In this document: in pieces, positions 16,675 through 24,658 of the stretch
Position numbering within the stretch: the stretch's first letter is position 1
Layout: each line of letters opens with the position of its first letter
From: CAUZEO01 sp963578625
GTDB taxonomy: Bacteria; Verrucomicrobiota; Kiritimatiellia; SLOV01
Assembly: GCA_963578625.1 (NCBI GenBank)
Contig: CAUZEO010000026.1
Coordinates: forward strand, 1-27,818
Direction of reading: 5' to 3'
DNA: 27,818 nucleotides
Program-made: the position numbers and the translations under genes
The notes under the pieces: model-generated
Told to the model about the DNA's origin: nothing
Databases searched by the model: none
The model's input: the letters and a program-made list of their open reading frames with translations, nothing else

Positions 16675-17973
16675 ATGAATGAAGTTTCCCCATCCCGCCT
16701 AAAACGGGATCTACAAACACTTGCCGGGGACATCGGCGAGCGTCTGGCCGGCTCCTCGAATGAGCGGGAGGCGGCGGATTACATCGCCGAAGAATTCACG
16801 CGGGCCGGGGCCGGGGTTTCGATCGAAGAGTTTTCCATACGCGAACGAGCCGTGAAATCGGAGTTTCTGGAGATTCAGCTGGGCGACCGATGGATGACAT
16901 TCCCGGGTTCGTTGTTCAGCAGCACGCCGGGAACGGGCGGAATTCCCGTCGCGGCCCCCCTGGTATTCATGGAATCGCCGGCGGAAATGACCCGAACCGA
17001 TCTTTCCCACCTGGAGGGCAAAGCGGTTCTCATGCTGGGCTGCCATATTGAGTCGCGGCAATCCTATCAGCACCTGATCGACGCCGGACCGCTTTTCCTC
17101 CTTGTGGTGGACATCCGCTATCCCGGCGACACCCCGCTGGCGGACGGCATGTTTCCGGCCTACACCACGGCGGTCGGCGCGGTGCCCATGATCAACGTTG
17201 CCTACATGGATGCGTGGCGGTGGCGGTCGGAGGGAGCTACCGCCGCACGAATAACCGTTGAGGGCGGCATGCGGGAGAGCGTCTCGCAAAATGTCATCGC
17301 GGAATTCCCGGGAACCGATGCGGACGCCGGCACCCTGTACATGGGTGCGCACCACGACACGCAGGCGAATTCGCCGGGGGCCGATGACAATGCAACCGGC
17401 GTCATCGGCGTTCTCGAATGCGCGCGCCTTCTCGCGAATCGAAAGCGACACCGAACCATCCGCCTGATCAGCTTTGGCTGCGAAGAGCAGCTTTCCGTCG
17501 GCAGCGCCGCCTATGTGCGCGCACATCGGGAGGAAATCAGCCGGAATGGAAAATTTATGTTCAATCTGGACAGCTACGGATCGGGGCTCGGCTGGAATGT
17601 ATTGGTCGTCAATGGTCCCGCCGAATTGGTGGAAGTGATCCGGAACCGCTATGAGCCACGGGGTATATTCTTTCAGTTCGCGAAGGACGTCGTCCCCTAC
17701 GCAGACCATTTCCCCTTCGTCGCAGCGGGCGTGCCGGCGACGACCTGGATCCGCTACAACTGCACCACGGGACGTTTCTTTCATCATCGGCCCGACGATG
17801 ACATCAGCCGGGTCGACATTGATACCGTGACCTCAATTCTAAACGGGGTAGTCCCCTTCATGGCGGAACTCGCGGACCTCAAGGCGCTCCCCTTTCCGTC
17901 CTCCATCCCGGAGTCGATCGAACGGGGCGTTGCCAACTTCTGGGAAGACCTGTTCGGCGGCTGGGATCCTTAG
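16675..17973 (+). CDS. M28-family zinc peptidase (aminopeptidase-like)
   Basis: A two-zinc peptidase of 432 residues. The start at 16675 is set by GGAGGAG 8 bases upstream; an upstream extension of 130 residues overlaps the opposite SDR gene and is not credible. M28 residues are all visible: His226 in GAHHD, Asp237 in ADDNATG, the catalytic and bridging pair Glu270-Glu271 in FGCEE, Asp299 in NLDSYG, and a final His at 370 or 371 in FFHHRPDDD. Residues about 90-195 form an inserted PA-like domain (KAVLMLGCHIESRQS). There is no signal peptide, so unlike many M28 enzymes it is probably cytoplasmic, acting on peptides or amidated small molecules. It lies 83 bases upstream of frdA on the same strand; functional linkage is not evident. 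Confidence 0.9.
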   Translation: MNEVSPSRLKRDLQTLAGDIGERLAGSSNEREAADYIAEEFTRAGAGVSIEEFSIRERAVKSEFLEIQLGDRWMTFPGSLFSSTPGTGGIPVAAPLVFMESPAEMTRTDLSHLEGKAVLMLGCHIESRQSYQHLIDAGPLFLLVVDIRYPGDTPLADGMFPAYTTAVGAVPMINVAYMDAWRWRSEGATAARITVEGGMRESVSQNVIAEFPGTDADAGTLYMGAHHDTQANSPGADDNATGVIGVLECARLLANRKRHRTIRLISFGCEEQLSVGSAAYVRAHREEISRNGKFMFNLDSYGSGLGWNVLVVNGPAELVEVIRNRYEPRGIFFQFAKDVVPYADHFPFVAAGVPATTWIRYNCTTGRFFHHRPDDDISRVDIDTVTSILNGVVPFMAELADLKALPFPSSIPESIERGVANFWEDLFGGWDP

Positions 17974-18056
17974 TTTTTTGTTGCGTGAACTCATCTGTGC
18001 GAGGAAAGTAGCTTCCGCATGAATTTTGAAATCTCGAAGAGAGGCGGGCTTTGTCC

Positions 18057-19820
18057 ATGGAACTGCTGAGCCACGACATTCTCATCGTGGGCGGCGGGGG
18101 CGCAGGCCTGAGGGCGGCGATCGCGATTGGGGAGGAAAATCCGAAGCTGAGCGTCGGAGTAATCTCCAAGGTGTACCCGATGCGCTCCCACACGGTATCC
18201 GCCGAAGGTGGAGCCGCGGCGGTCATCCAGCCCAACGACAGCCTGGAAAACCATATTTACGACACCGTTTCAGGCGCCGACTGGCTGGCCGACCAGGATG
18301 CGGTGGAAGCCTTCGTAAAAGAGGCGCCGGAGGAAATGATCAGGCTGGAGCACTGGGGATGCCCCTGGAGCCGTGAGCCCGACGGATCGGTCGCCGTTCG
18401 CCCGTTCGGGGGGATGAAAATCGAGAGAACCTGGTTCGCGTCAGACAAAACCGGGTTTCATATGCTCCATGCCCTCTTCCAGAACTCCCTGCGGTATGAA
18501 AACGTAACCAGATACGACGAATGGTTCGCAACCAGGCTCCTGACGCACGACGGGCGTTGCCAGGGTGTCGCAGCGCTGGAACTGCGGACCGGGCAGATCC
18601 GCGCGGTGGCGGGCAAGGGAACCATTCTGTGTACCGGCGGCGCCGGCAAGATATTCCCATTCACCACCAACGCCGCGATCAAGACCGGCGATGGGATGGC
18701 GTTGGCCTACCGGGCCGGCGTGCCGATCAAGGATATGGAGTTCGTGCAGTACCACCCCACGGGCCTGCCGGGAACCGGGATTCTCATCACCGAGGCATCC
18801 CGCGGTGAAGGCGGTATTCTTCTGAACAAAGACGGGAAGCGATATCTGCAGGACTACGATCTGGGCCAGCCTCTCGACGTCTCCGATGCGAACCATCCGC
18901 GGAAGCTCACCATGGAGCTCGGCCCGAGAGACCGTCTGTCACAGGCCTTTGAGCTGGAGCGGCAGAAAGGCGGAACACTTCAGGGCGAATACGGCGATTA
19001 CGTTCACCTGGACATCTCTCACATGGGGCAAAAGAAAATCGACAAGAAGCTCCCTTTCGTACGGGAGCTTTGCAAGAACTACGCAGGAATCGACCCGGTA
19101 TCGGAACTGATCCCGGTGCGCCCGGTGATTCACTATGTAATGGGCGGGGTGGACACCGATATCCAGGCAGCGACATCTCTCCCGGGGCTGTATGCGGCCG
19201 GGGAATGCGCCTGTGTCAGCATCAACGGCGCAAATCGCCTTGGATCCAATTCCCTCACGGAACTCCTGGTCTTCGGCCGTCGAGCCGCCCAGGCGGCGGT
19301 CCGCTTCCACGGAGAAACCGGCGACATCGCGACCTCGGAAATTATGGCACAGGGAGAGGCGGAGCAAACCCGGATTCGGGAGCGATTCTTCAAGCCGAGT
19401 GGAGGCAAGGAAACCATCAGCGGGATCCGGGCAGAGCTGCAGAGCGCAATGGAAGACGGGGCAGGCATCTACCGGACCGATGAATCTCTTCGGACGGCCT
19501 GCAACAAGGTTCGCGAACTGCAGGAACGCTTTGAGAGAATCGAACTCGCCGACCACAGCCTTACGTTCAACACCGAATTGACCACCGCTATCGAGTTGGA
19601 AAACATGCTCGACGTTGCGGAATCCCTCGTGCACAGCGCATTGGCGCGAACAGAATCCCGGGGCTCTCATCAGCGAACCGATTTCCCCGACAGGGACGAC
19701 GAGAGTTTCCTTAAGCATTCCCTGGCCTATCGAACGGAAGGCGGCGACCCACGCATCGAATACAAAGACGTGGTCATCACCTCCCTCCCCCCCGGAGATC
19801 GCGTTTATGGCAGCAAGTGA
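18057..19820 (+). CDS. frdA: Fumarate reductase/succinate dehydrogenase flavoprotein subunit
   Basis: Catalytic FAD subunit interconverting fumarate and succinate at the inner face of the cytoplasmic membrane. The 587 residues closely follow E. coli FrdA: dinucleotide motif IVGGGGAGLRAA (10-21), KVYPMRSHTVSAEGG (38-52) with the FAD-linking His45, the active-site stretch YHPTGLPGTGILITEASRGE, and HYVMGG. The ending LEYKD-like VVITSLPPGDRVYG also matches FrdA rather than SdhA. ATG 18057 aligns with the E. coli start; a TTG at 18051 has the better spacing to GAGG (18041-18044) and is an alternative. The next gene, frdB, starts 14 bases before this stop. Direction in the cell (reduction or oxidation) cannot be told from sequence, but the FrdABCD type suggests a low-potential quinone and fumarate respiration. 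Confidence 0.93.
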   Translation: MELLSHDILIVGGGGAGLRAAIAIGEENPKLSVGVISKVYPMRSHTVSAEGGAAAVIQPNDSLENHIYDTVSGADWLADQDAVEAFVKEAPEEMIRLEHWGCPWSREPDGSVAVRPFGGMKIERTWFASDKTGFHMLHALFQNSLRYENVTRYDEWFATRLLTHDGRCQGVAALELRTGQIRAVAGKGTILCTGGAGKIFPFTTNAAIKTGDGMALAYRAGVPIKDMEFVQYHPTGLPGTGILITEASRGEGGILLNKDGKRYLQDYDLGQPLDVSDANHPRKLTMELGPRDRLSQAFELERQKGGTLQGEYGDYVHLDISHMGQKKIDKKLPFVRELCKNYAGIDPVSELIPVRPVIHYVMGGVDTDIQAATSLPGLYAAGECACVSINGANRLGSNSLTELLVFGRRAAQAAVRFHGETGDIATSEIMAQGEAEQTRIRERFFKPSGGKETISGIRAELQSAMEDGAGIYRTDESLRTACNKVRELQERFERIELADHSLTFNTELTTAIELENMLDVAESLVHSALARTESRGSHQRTDFPDRDDESFLKHSLAYRTEGGDPRIEYKDVVITSLPPGDRVYGSK

Positions 19821-20565
19821 CACGGCGAAGAAAACGGTATCGCTGGAAGTTTTCCGCTATCGCCCGGACCAGGAGGATGAGCCGACATTCCAGACTTACG
19901 AAGTTCCCTACAAAGAAGATTGGGTCGTGCTTGACGCCCTGAACTACGTAAAGGACACGCTTGACGGGACACTGAGCTATCGCTGGTCGTGCCGCATGGG
20001 CGTCTGCGGCAGCTGCGGCATGATGGTCAACGGCGAACCGAAATTGACCTGCTCCGCGTTTCTGCGGGACTACTACCCGAATCCAATCCGCATCGAGCCG
20101 CTTACTTATTTCCCCGTCATCCGTGACCTGATCATCAACATGGATGATTTCATGAACAAGCTGACGGATGTGCAGGCCTGGCTGCAGCCGAAGGAGGAAA
20201 AACCCGTTTCCGAGGGAGAGTATCTCCAAACGCCGGCGGAGCTGGCCCACTACAAGCAGTACACCATGTGCATCAACTGCATGCTTTGCTACTCCGCATG
20301 CCCGGTGTACGGACGGCATCCAAGCTTTATGGGTCCGGCAGCGATCGCATTGGCGCAACGGTACAACCTCGACTCGCGGGATGGCGCCGCCGATCAACGG
20401 GCGGAAGTGATCTTCACCCATGACGGAATTTGGGGGTGCACATTCGTAGGCGACTGTTCCCGGGTCTGCCCGAAACACGTTGATCCCGCGGGCGCCATTC
20501 AACAGGCAAAGGTCACCGCCACGCAGGACTGGTACAAGTCGTTGCTGATGCCCAAGCAAAAATAG
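19807..20565 (+). CDS. frdB: Fumarate reductase/succinate dehydrogenase iron-sulfur subunit
   Basis: Electron-transfer subunit between FAD and the membrane quinone site. The start at 19807 (252 residues) overlaps frdA by 14 bases and has CGGAGA 8 bases upstream. All three clusters are recognisable: [2Fe-2S] at Cys62, Cys67, Cys70 and Cys82 (CRMGVCGSCGMMVNG); a CINCMLCYSACP group at Cys155, Cys158, Cys161 and Cys165; and CTFVGDCSRVCPKHVDP with Cys211, Cys217 and Cys221. As in E. coli FrdB, the last two groups ligate the [4Fe-4S] and [3Fe-4S] clusters between them. Length is normal. Confidence 0.94.
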   Translation: MAASDTAKKTVSLEVFRYRPDQEDEPTFQTYEVPYKEDWVVLDALNYVKDTLDGTLSYRWSCRMGVCGSCGMMVNGEPKLTCSAFLRDYYPNPIRIEPLTYFPVIRDLIINMDDFMNKLTDVQAWLQPKEEKPVSEGEYLQTPAELAHYKQYTMCINCMLCYSACPVYGRHPSFMGPAAIALAQRYNLDSRDGAADQRAEVIFTHDGIWGCTFVGDCSRVCPKHVDPAGAIQQAKVTATQDWYKSLLMPKQK

Positions 20566-20572
20566 GCAAGTC

Positions 20573-20974
20573 ATGGCGAACAAACAGCCTACAAGAGCGG
20601 GAAAAGATTACGTTCGCACGGTGCCGAACACATGGTGGCTGAAGAAGAAGACCTACGCGCTGTTCATGGTGCGCGAACTCACCTGCATCTTCGTCGGGGG
20701 ATACGCCCTGTTTCTCCTCGCCTTGGTGTCGCGCGCCGGTGACGAAGCTGCTTTTGAAGCGCTCCTCCGCACCCCGCTGCTCATCGCGCTGCAGATCATT
20801 GCGCTGCCGATGGTTCTCTACCACAGCATCACATGGATAAATTTGACGCCCAAGGTGATGGTGGTATTTCGCGGGGAAGACAAAGTCAGTCCGGCCCTGA
20901 TTGCGGGCGTAAATTATGTGGCATGGGCCGTAGTTTCCGGAGTTATTCTCTGGATCGCGTGTTGTAAGGGCTGA
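20573..20974 (+). CDS. frdC: Fumarate reductase membrane anchor subunit C
   Basis: A 133-residue membrane protein with three hydrophobic spans (about 31-54, 66-88 and 106-130). The N-terminal layout YVRTVPNTWWLKKKTYALFM and VREL match E. coli FrdC, including Glu35 at the position of the quinol-site Glu29. HSITWINLTPK after the second span parallels HTKTWFELAPK of FrdC, with His84. It pairs with frdD to hold FrdAB on the membrane and bind quinone; this subunit type carries no heme. The start follows frdB by 7 bases. Confidence 0.9.
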   Translation: MANKQPTRAGKDYVRTVPNTWWLKKKTYALFMVRELTCIFVGGYALFLLALVSRAGDEAAFEALLRTPLLIALQIIALPMVLYHSITWINLTPKVMVVFRGEDKVSPALIAGVNYVAWAVVSGVILWIACCKG

Positions 20975-20978
20975 GAAA

Positions 20979-21314
20979 ATGGCGAAATCAAATGAACCAA
21001 TCTGGTGGTCGATGTTCTCCGCGGGCGGCGTCATGTCCGCTTTCTTCGTACCGGCGCTTATCGTCATCACCGCAATTGCGGTTCCGGCCGGTTGGATATC
21101 GGCGGAAGGGCTGCGAGAGCTGGTCCAACATCCGATCACCCGGATTTTCCTGTTCGTCGTGATCGCGCTCTCCCTTTTTCACTGGGCGCACCGCTTCAAG
21201 TTTGCGATGGAGGACCTTGGCCTCAAGCAGCTCGGAAGGTTTCTCGACATCTTCTGCTACGGTAGCGCGATCGTCATCACCATCATTGCCGCCGCCAAGC
21301 TGGTGACGTTGTAG
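20979..21314 (+). CDS. frdD: Fumarate reductase membrane anchor subunit D
   Basis: A 111-residue membrane protein with three spans. The start SNEPIWWSMFSAGGVMSAFFVPALI mirrors FrdD (DEPVFWGLFGAGGMWSA in E. coli, from memory), and LFHWAHRFKFAMEDL matches the CGLHRMHHAMHDL region that follows the second span. It begins 4 bases after the frdC stop, completing frdABCD. A strong terminator follows at 21330. Confidence 0.9.
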   Translation: MAKSNEPIWWSMFSAGGVMSAFFVPALIVITAIAVPAGWISAEGLRELVQHPITRIFLFVVIALSLFHWAHRFKFAMEDLGLKQLGRFLDIFCYGSAIVITIIAAAKLVTL

Positions 21315-21329
21315 TCCGTCCGTTCGTTC

Positions 21330-21361
21330 GTAGCACGGGTATCCGACCCGTGCTACTTTTT
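21330..21361 (+). terminator. Rho-independent terminator of frdABCD
   Basis: An 11-base perfect stem GTAGCACGGGT / ACCCGTGCTAC with a five-base loop is followed by TTTTT, 15 bases after the frdD stop. The T-run supports termination only for plus-strand transcripts. The right arm contains the stop codon of the minus-strand microprotein gene (21353-21355), so the hairpin is shared by two convergent genes. The stem also resembles REP-type palindromes. Confidence 0.85.
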
Positions 21362-21484
21362 GTGGGATTGCTCAATCCGAGCGAAGAGTCGCTTGATATC
21401 CCTTGCCCCTGCGATTGTGACCCAGACCGCCATCACTGCGAAGACGATGAGGCCCAGGATAAAAACGATCTTCCATAGAAGCAT
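21353..21484 (-). CDS. Small membrane protein, probable symporter accessory microprotein
   Basis: A 43-residue protein with one hydrophobic span (about 2-26, LLWKIVFILGLIVFAVMAVWVTI) and a basic, polar tail (ARDIKRLFARIEQSHKK). Its ATG at 21484 lies 5 bases after the stop of the sodium:solute symporter gene, which suggests co-translation. Tiny single-span proteins are known next to sodium symporters of the SSS and NSS families, where they are thought to assist the transporter; assignment here is by position and form, not by a sequence signature. The longer 80-residue reading runs back into the symporter gene and is not credible. The stop lies within the terminator hairpin. Confidence 0.68.
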   Translation of the reverse strand: MLLWKIVFILGLIVFAVMAVWVTIAGARDIKRLFARIEQSHKK

Positions 21485-21489
21485 CCAAC

Positions 21490-23031
21490 TCACTGCGTGC
21501 CTTCCTCTCTCCGATCCGGAAAAGCCAGGGAACCAAGAACCATCATTAAAAGTGAGCAGCCGACCGTAATCAGACCCACCTTCGCGCTGGACCACTCCAC
21601 GCCCAACAAGCTCTGCACCGGACTGAGCCCGCAGAGAGCGATAAATCCGCTCAGCAAGGCAAGAATCGCTCCCGTGGAACTGGCTCGCTTCCAGTACAAA
21701 CCGCCCACCAGCACCGCGAAGGCACCGGTAAAGTAAATCGCGCCAGTCACCGCCATGTAATCCCAGATGTCATCACTGCCTTTGTACACCAGGCCCCAGT
21801 ACAGAATATAAATTCCAATGACCACGATCAGGATCCGCGTCAGGTTGATCCGGGCCGGTGCGCTGAGCTTGTTTCCCATCAATGGCGAAACAACGTCCTG
21901 GGTTATCACGGAACTCCAGCACAGCAGGTAACTATCATGTGTCGACATGAATGCGGCAATCATGCCCGCCGTCACGAGCCCGATCAGTCCGGCAGGCAAA
22001 ATTTGCCCGAGAAAGACAGGCATCGCGTAGAGATTGTCCATCGCTTCGGAACCCTCGGCGGTTGGGAAAAACAGCCGATGCAAGTCCGGCGCTTTGGTGA
22101 CCAGAAAGACGAAGGCACAGATCCCCCAGAAATACGGAATGAGAAAACGGATAAGGAACGACACCGAAGACCACATGTACTGCTTCTTCACCGTCGCCGG
22201 GCTATCGACGGAAAGTGCGCGAGCAATGGCCGTGGGCCAGACTCCGCAGGCAACCAGGCCGAGGAAGAACATCCAGATCACATAGTCGGTCCCGAACGCT
22301 CCTTCCGAAACCAGGGGGTTGAACCCCTTCTCCCCCATTTCGGCGAGGATCGTGGCAAAAATGTTCTCCCAGCCCAGTTTCATAATAGCAATCCCGGTCA
22401 CCAGCAGCAGACTGAATGAGAGCACGACAAATTGAATGTAGTCGGTGATGACAACCGAAATCATTCCCCCGAGAACCGTATACACGAGGACCAGCACCAG
22501 GAGGCATGTCATCACCGCGGGCAGCGCGCCACCCACGTCGCTGAGACCGGAGATGCCGACGATGAATTTCGAACCCACCTGCAGGAAAAGACCCATGTTG
22601 AGAATCCCTCCGAAAGCGAGCATGATTCCGCCAAGAATACGTGTGCGCCTTCCGAAACGGCGCTCGTAATACTCGGGAATCGTGAGCACTTCCATTGCGC
22701 GCAACCGGTACACGATAAACCCGCTCGCCCCGACCAGGAAGGTGGTGATAAACGCAGCCAACGCGATGTGAAACGCGGCGAATCCTCCGGAAAAACCCTT
22801 CTGGGCGCTGTACATCACCGTAATCAGGCCCAACTCGGTCCCGGTCATTGTCGCCACGCCCAGCGCGGTCCCTACGGCCCGGCCTGCCGAGACGTAGTCC
22901 GCCATACTGACAATAAGCTTCCGCGCCACCAAGCCGACGGCAACCGAACACAAGAGGTATGCAGCCACGATGCCCCAGTCCAGGGGCGTGAAGTTGGTCT
23001 GGCTGATAAGTTGGGCGGCTTCCGGAGTCAT
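21490..23031 (-). CDS. Sodium:solute symporter (SSS family)
   Basis: A 513-residue integral membrane protein with about 13 hydrophobic spans, as usual for SSS transporters (LeuT fold). Family features include DYVSAGRAVGTALGVATMTG (46-65), the FGGILNMGLFLQVGSKFIVG region, VYTVLGGMISVVITDYIQF where the GG-x-x-A/S-V-xx-TD-x-xQ pattern is the SSS signature, and AAFMSTHDSYLLCWSSVITQDV in the middle-late helices. Substrate cannot be read; relatives take up sugars, amino acids or carboxylates. No clear ribosome binding site precedes the ATG. A microprotein gene follows within 5 bases, and a subtilase-like gene lies 81 bases upstream on the same strand. Confidence 0.92.
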   Translation of the reverse strand: MTPEAAQLISQTNFTPLDWGIVAAYLLCSVAVGLVARKLIVSMADYVSAGRAVGTALGVATMTGTELGLITVMYSAQKGFSGGFAAFHIALAAFITTFLVGASGFIVYRLRAMEVLTIPEYYERRFGRRTRILGGIMLAFGGILNMGLFLQVGSKFIVGISGLSDVGGALPAVMTCLLVLVLVYTVLGGMISVVITDYIQFVVLSFSLLLVTGIAIMKLGWENIFATILAEMGEKGFNPLVSEGAFGTDYVIWMFFLGLVACGVWPTAIARALSVDSPATVKKQYMWSSVSFLIRFLIPYFWGICAFVFLVTKAPDLHRLFFPTAEGSEAMDNLYAMPVFLGQILPAGLIGLVTAGMIAAFMSTHDSYLLCWSSVITQDVVSPLMGNKLSAPARINLTRILIVVIGIYILYWGLVYKGSDDIWDYMAVTGAIYFTGAFAVLVGGLYWKRASSTGAILALLSGFIALCGLSPVQSLLGVEWSSAKVGLITVGCSLLMMVLGSLAFPDRREEGTQ

Positions 23032-23044
23032 CAGATTAGTTACC

Positions 23045-23070
23045 CACGGAATACACGGAAGGACACGGAA
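23045..23070. repeat. Short imperfect tandem CACGGAA repeats
   Basis: CACGGAA occurs at 23045-23051, 23054-23060 and 23064-23070, followed by purine-rich AAATAAAGGAAGAAAAGGAGG. This type of repeat (accacggaa-acacggaa) recurs between genes in many environmental bacterial genomes. It fills the 81-base gap before the symporter gene; no function is evident. Confidence 0.55.
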
Positions 23071-23112
23071 AATAAAGGAAGAAAAGGAGGAGGGATCGTG
23101 ATCTTCCCGCCT

Positions 23113-24450
23113 CTATTCGACAATCGGCCGGCTGAACCATGCCAATGCGTAATCTGACTCAATATCGGTTCTCACAACCATCGCATAATTGCCCGCATCG
23201 AGTCGCGGAATATAAATGTACTCCACGTTGTCGTATTCACTCGCGCTTTCCCCGATAAGCTCGAAGGGTTCACTGTCTACGTCGATGAGACGCAGCGTCA
23301 TATCGGCGATACTCGGCACCGGAATAAAACCTCCACCCGGATCGGCATCCTCAATCTGCCGGTTCCACGCCAGACAAATTGAAATGTCTTCAAGATGAGT
23401 TCTTTCCGGGACCTGCAACACATACACTTCGAGTCCTCGATCTGAAATTCGATGTGCGTCCCAACCGAGAGGATGAATCTGCGACAACCCGCCGGAACGC
23501 TGTCTTTGCGAAGTAAGGAGATGATAACTCCGGTACACATTGACCAGTCCCGCGCCGAACGAAACGTCGAGCGGCTTGTCGGATGTTCCCACCCATTCCG
23601 GCAAAAGGTCCTTGCGCGTCCCGGCCATCAAAATCGCTTTGATTCCCGCAGGATGTGCGGCGGCGTGGAGAGCGGGCGACTTGCGCGCGGTTTCAAGTAA
23701 CATCGCGGCAAGGGAACTGACAATAGACACATTCAGGCTGGTCGACTCCAGGGGCCCCACCAGGTCAGGCTTCATGCGCCCGATTCCTTCGAAAAACGTT
23801 TCGCCGCTGCTGTGCTCACCGTCGATGCGGCCGACGACAATTCCATTGTAGGTATGTGCGAGCAAATCGGGTACGGAATCGCCGGCGCCATTGTCGATGC
23901 TCACCACCGCGGTGAAGCCGTCTCGCTCAACCGTATGATCGAATCTTCGAACTGCATCCACCGCCACGGAACGGGACTGGGTTTCAGGAAGCCGGCCGAC
24001 CCACGCATGGCACTGAACATCCCCCGCCAAAACGTGAGGAGCCCTTCTGTTTTGAGATGCCACACCCAGCCCCCCCCCGGACAGCCAGTGGTTCGACTCG
24101 AAGACGGTAATGTCATCTACACCGGGAGCCAGGCCGGTTTCGGATGCATAAAAAAGGCGCCCGATATTCGTGGCGTGCACCGACGCCGGCGCCGACCGGT
24201 TCCCGGCTACGAATATCCGAAGGCCTTGAAATTCTTCGAATTCAAGATCGGGCGCGAAAGCCCCCCCCTCTTCAGGCGCTTCTACCTGGGTTACCGTTAT
24301 CCCCTGCCCGATGGGCATGTCAGCACCCAGCTCATCCAAGAGTTCTTCGTACCCGATTAAGCCCGTAAACGACTGGCCCCTTACGGTCGCGAGCAGGAGT
24401 AGCAGCAAAACGAGGGTGGATCGAGAATATCGAAGTGGCATCCAATTCAT
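23113..24450 (-). CDS. Secreted subtilase-like protein with altered catalytic triad
   Basis: A 445-residue exported protein. A signal peptide is clear (RYSRSTLVLLLLLLATVRG, 7-25). The middle resembles an S8 peptidase domain: QGITVTQVEA (49-58) aligns with the strand that normally ends in catalytic Asp, here Glu57; SVHATNIGRLFYA (90-102) carries the His92 equivalent; VVSIDNGAG (182-190) the oxyanion Asn187; and KPDLVGPLESTSLN (227-240) the Ser238 equivalent, with the helix VSSLAAMLLETA behind it as in subtilases. The C-terminal about 120 residues are beta-rich (EDISICLAWNR, DAGNYAMVVR), like P/bacterial pre-peptidase-type domains. The Glu for Asp change could leave weak or no activity. The start at 24450 removes an unlikely 10-residue extension; the ribosome binding site is weak. 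Confidence in the S8 relation is moderate. Confidence 0.75.
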   Translation of the reverse strand: MNWMPLRYSRSTLVLLLLLLATVRGQSFTGLIGYEELLDELGADMPIGQGITVTQVEAPEEGGAFAPDLEFEEFQGLRIFVAGNRSAPASVHATNIGRLFYASETGLAPGVDDITVFESNHWLSGGGLGVASQNRRAPHVLAGDVQCHAWVGRLPETQSRSVAVDAVRRFDHTVERDGFTAVVSIDNGAGDSVPDLLAHTYNGIVVGRIDGEHSSGETFFEGIGRMKPDLVGPLESTSLNVSIVSSLAAMLLETARKSPALHAAAHPAGIKAILMAGTRKDLLPEWVGTSDKPLDVSFGAGLVNVYRSYHLLTSQRQRSGGLSQIHPLGWDAHRISDRGLEVYVLQVPERTHLEDISICLAWNRQIEDADPGGGFIPVPSIADMTLRLIDVDSEPFELIGESASEYDNVEYIYIPRLDAGNYAMVVRTDIESDYALAWFSRPIVE

Positions 24451-24658
24451 GGTGATCCCGGTTGGAACACCATAGCACATTTCAGGCCTTAGTCATCTCT
24501 ACCTCTCGTTTCTCACACGATGGCAGACAATTACAACTAATGCGCATCGGGGTCATCTGCCAGAATTCTCAAACCACGGAATGATTCGGAGGGGGTTAAC
24601 CCCGGTGTCGCGCGTTCTTTCGTCGTAAAATTTCCGAGTAAAGGCTCACGGCATCCGA

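Noticed and set aside
16711..17787. Minus-strand open frame of 358 codons opposite the M28 peptidase
   Set aside because: All M28 metal ligands are on the plus strand; the antisense product is His/Arg-rich and featureless.
24592..24603. GGGGTTAACCCC palindrome downstream of fabB
   Set aside because: A short 12-base palindrome with no loop and no T-run; could be chance.
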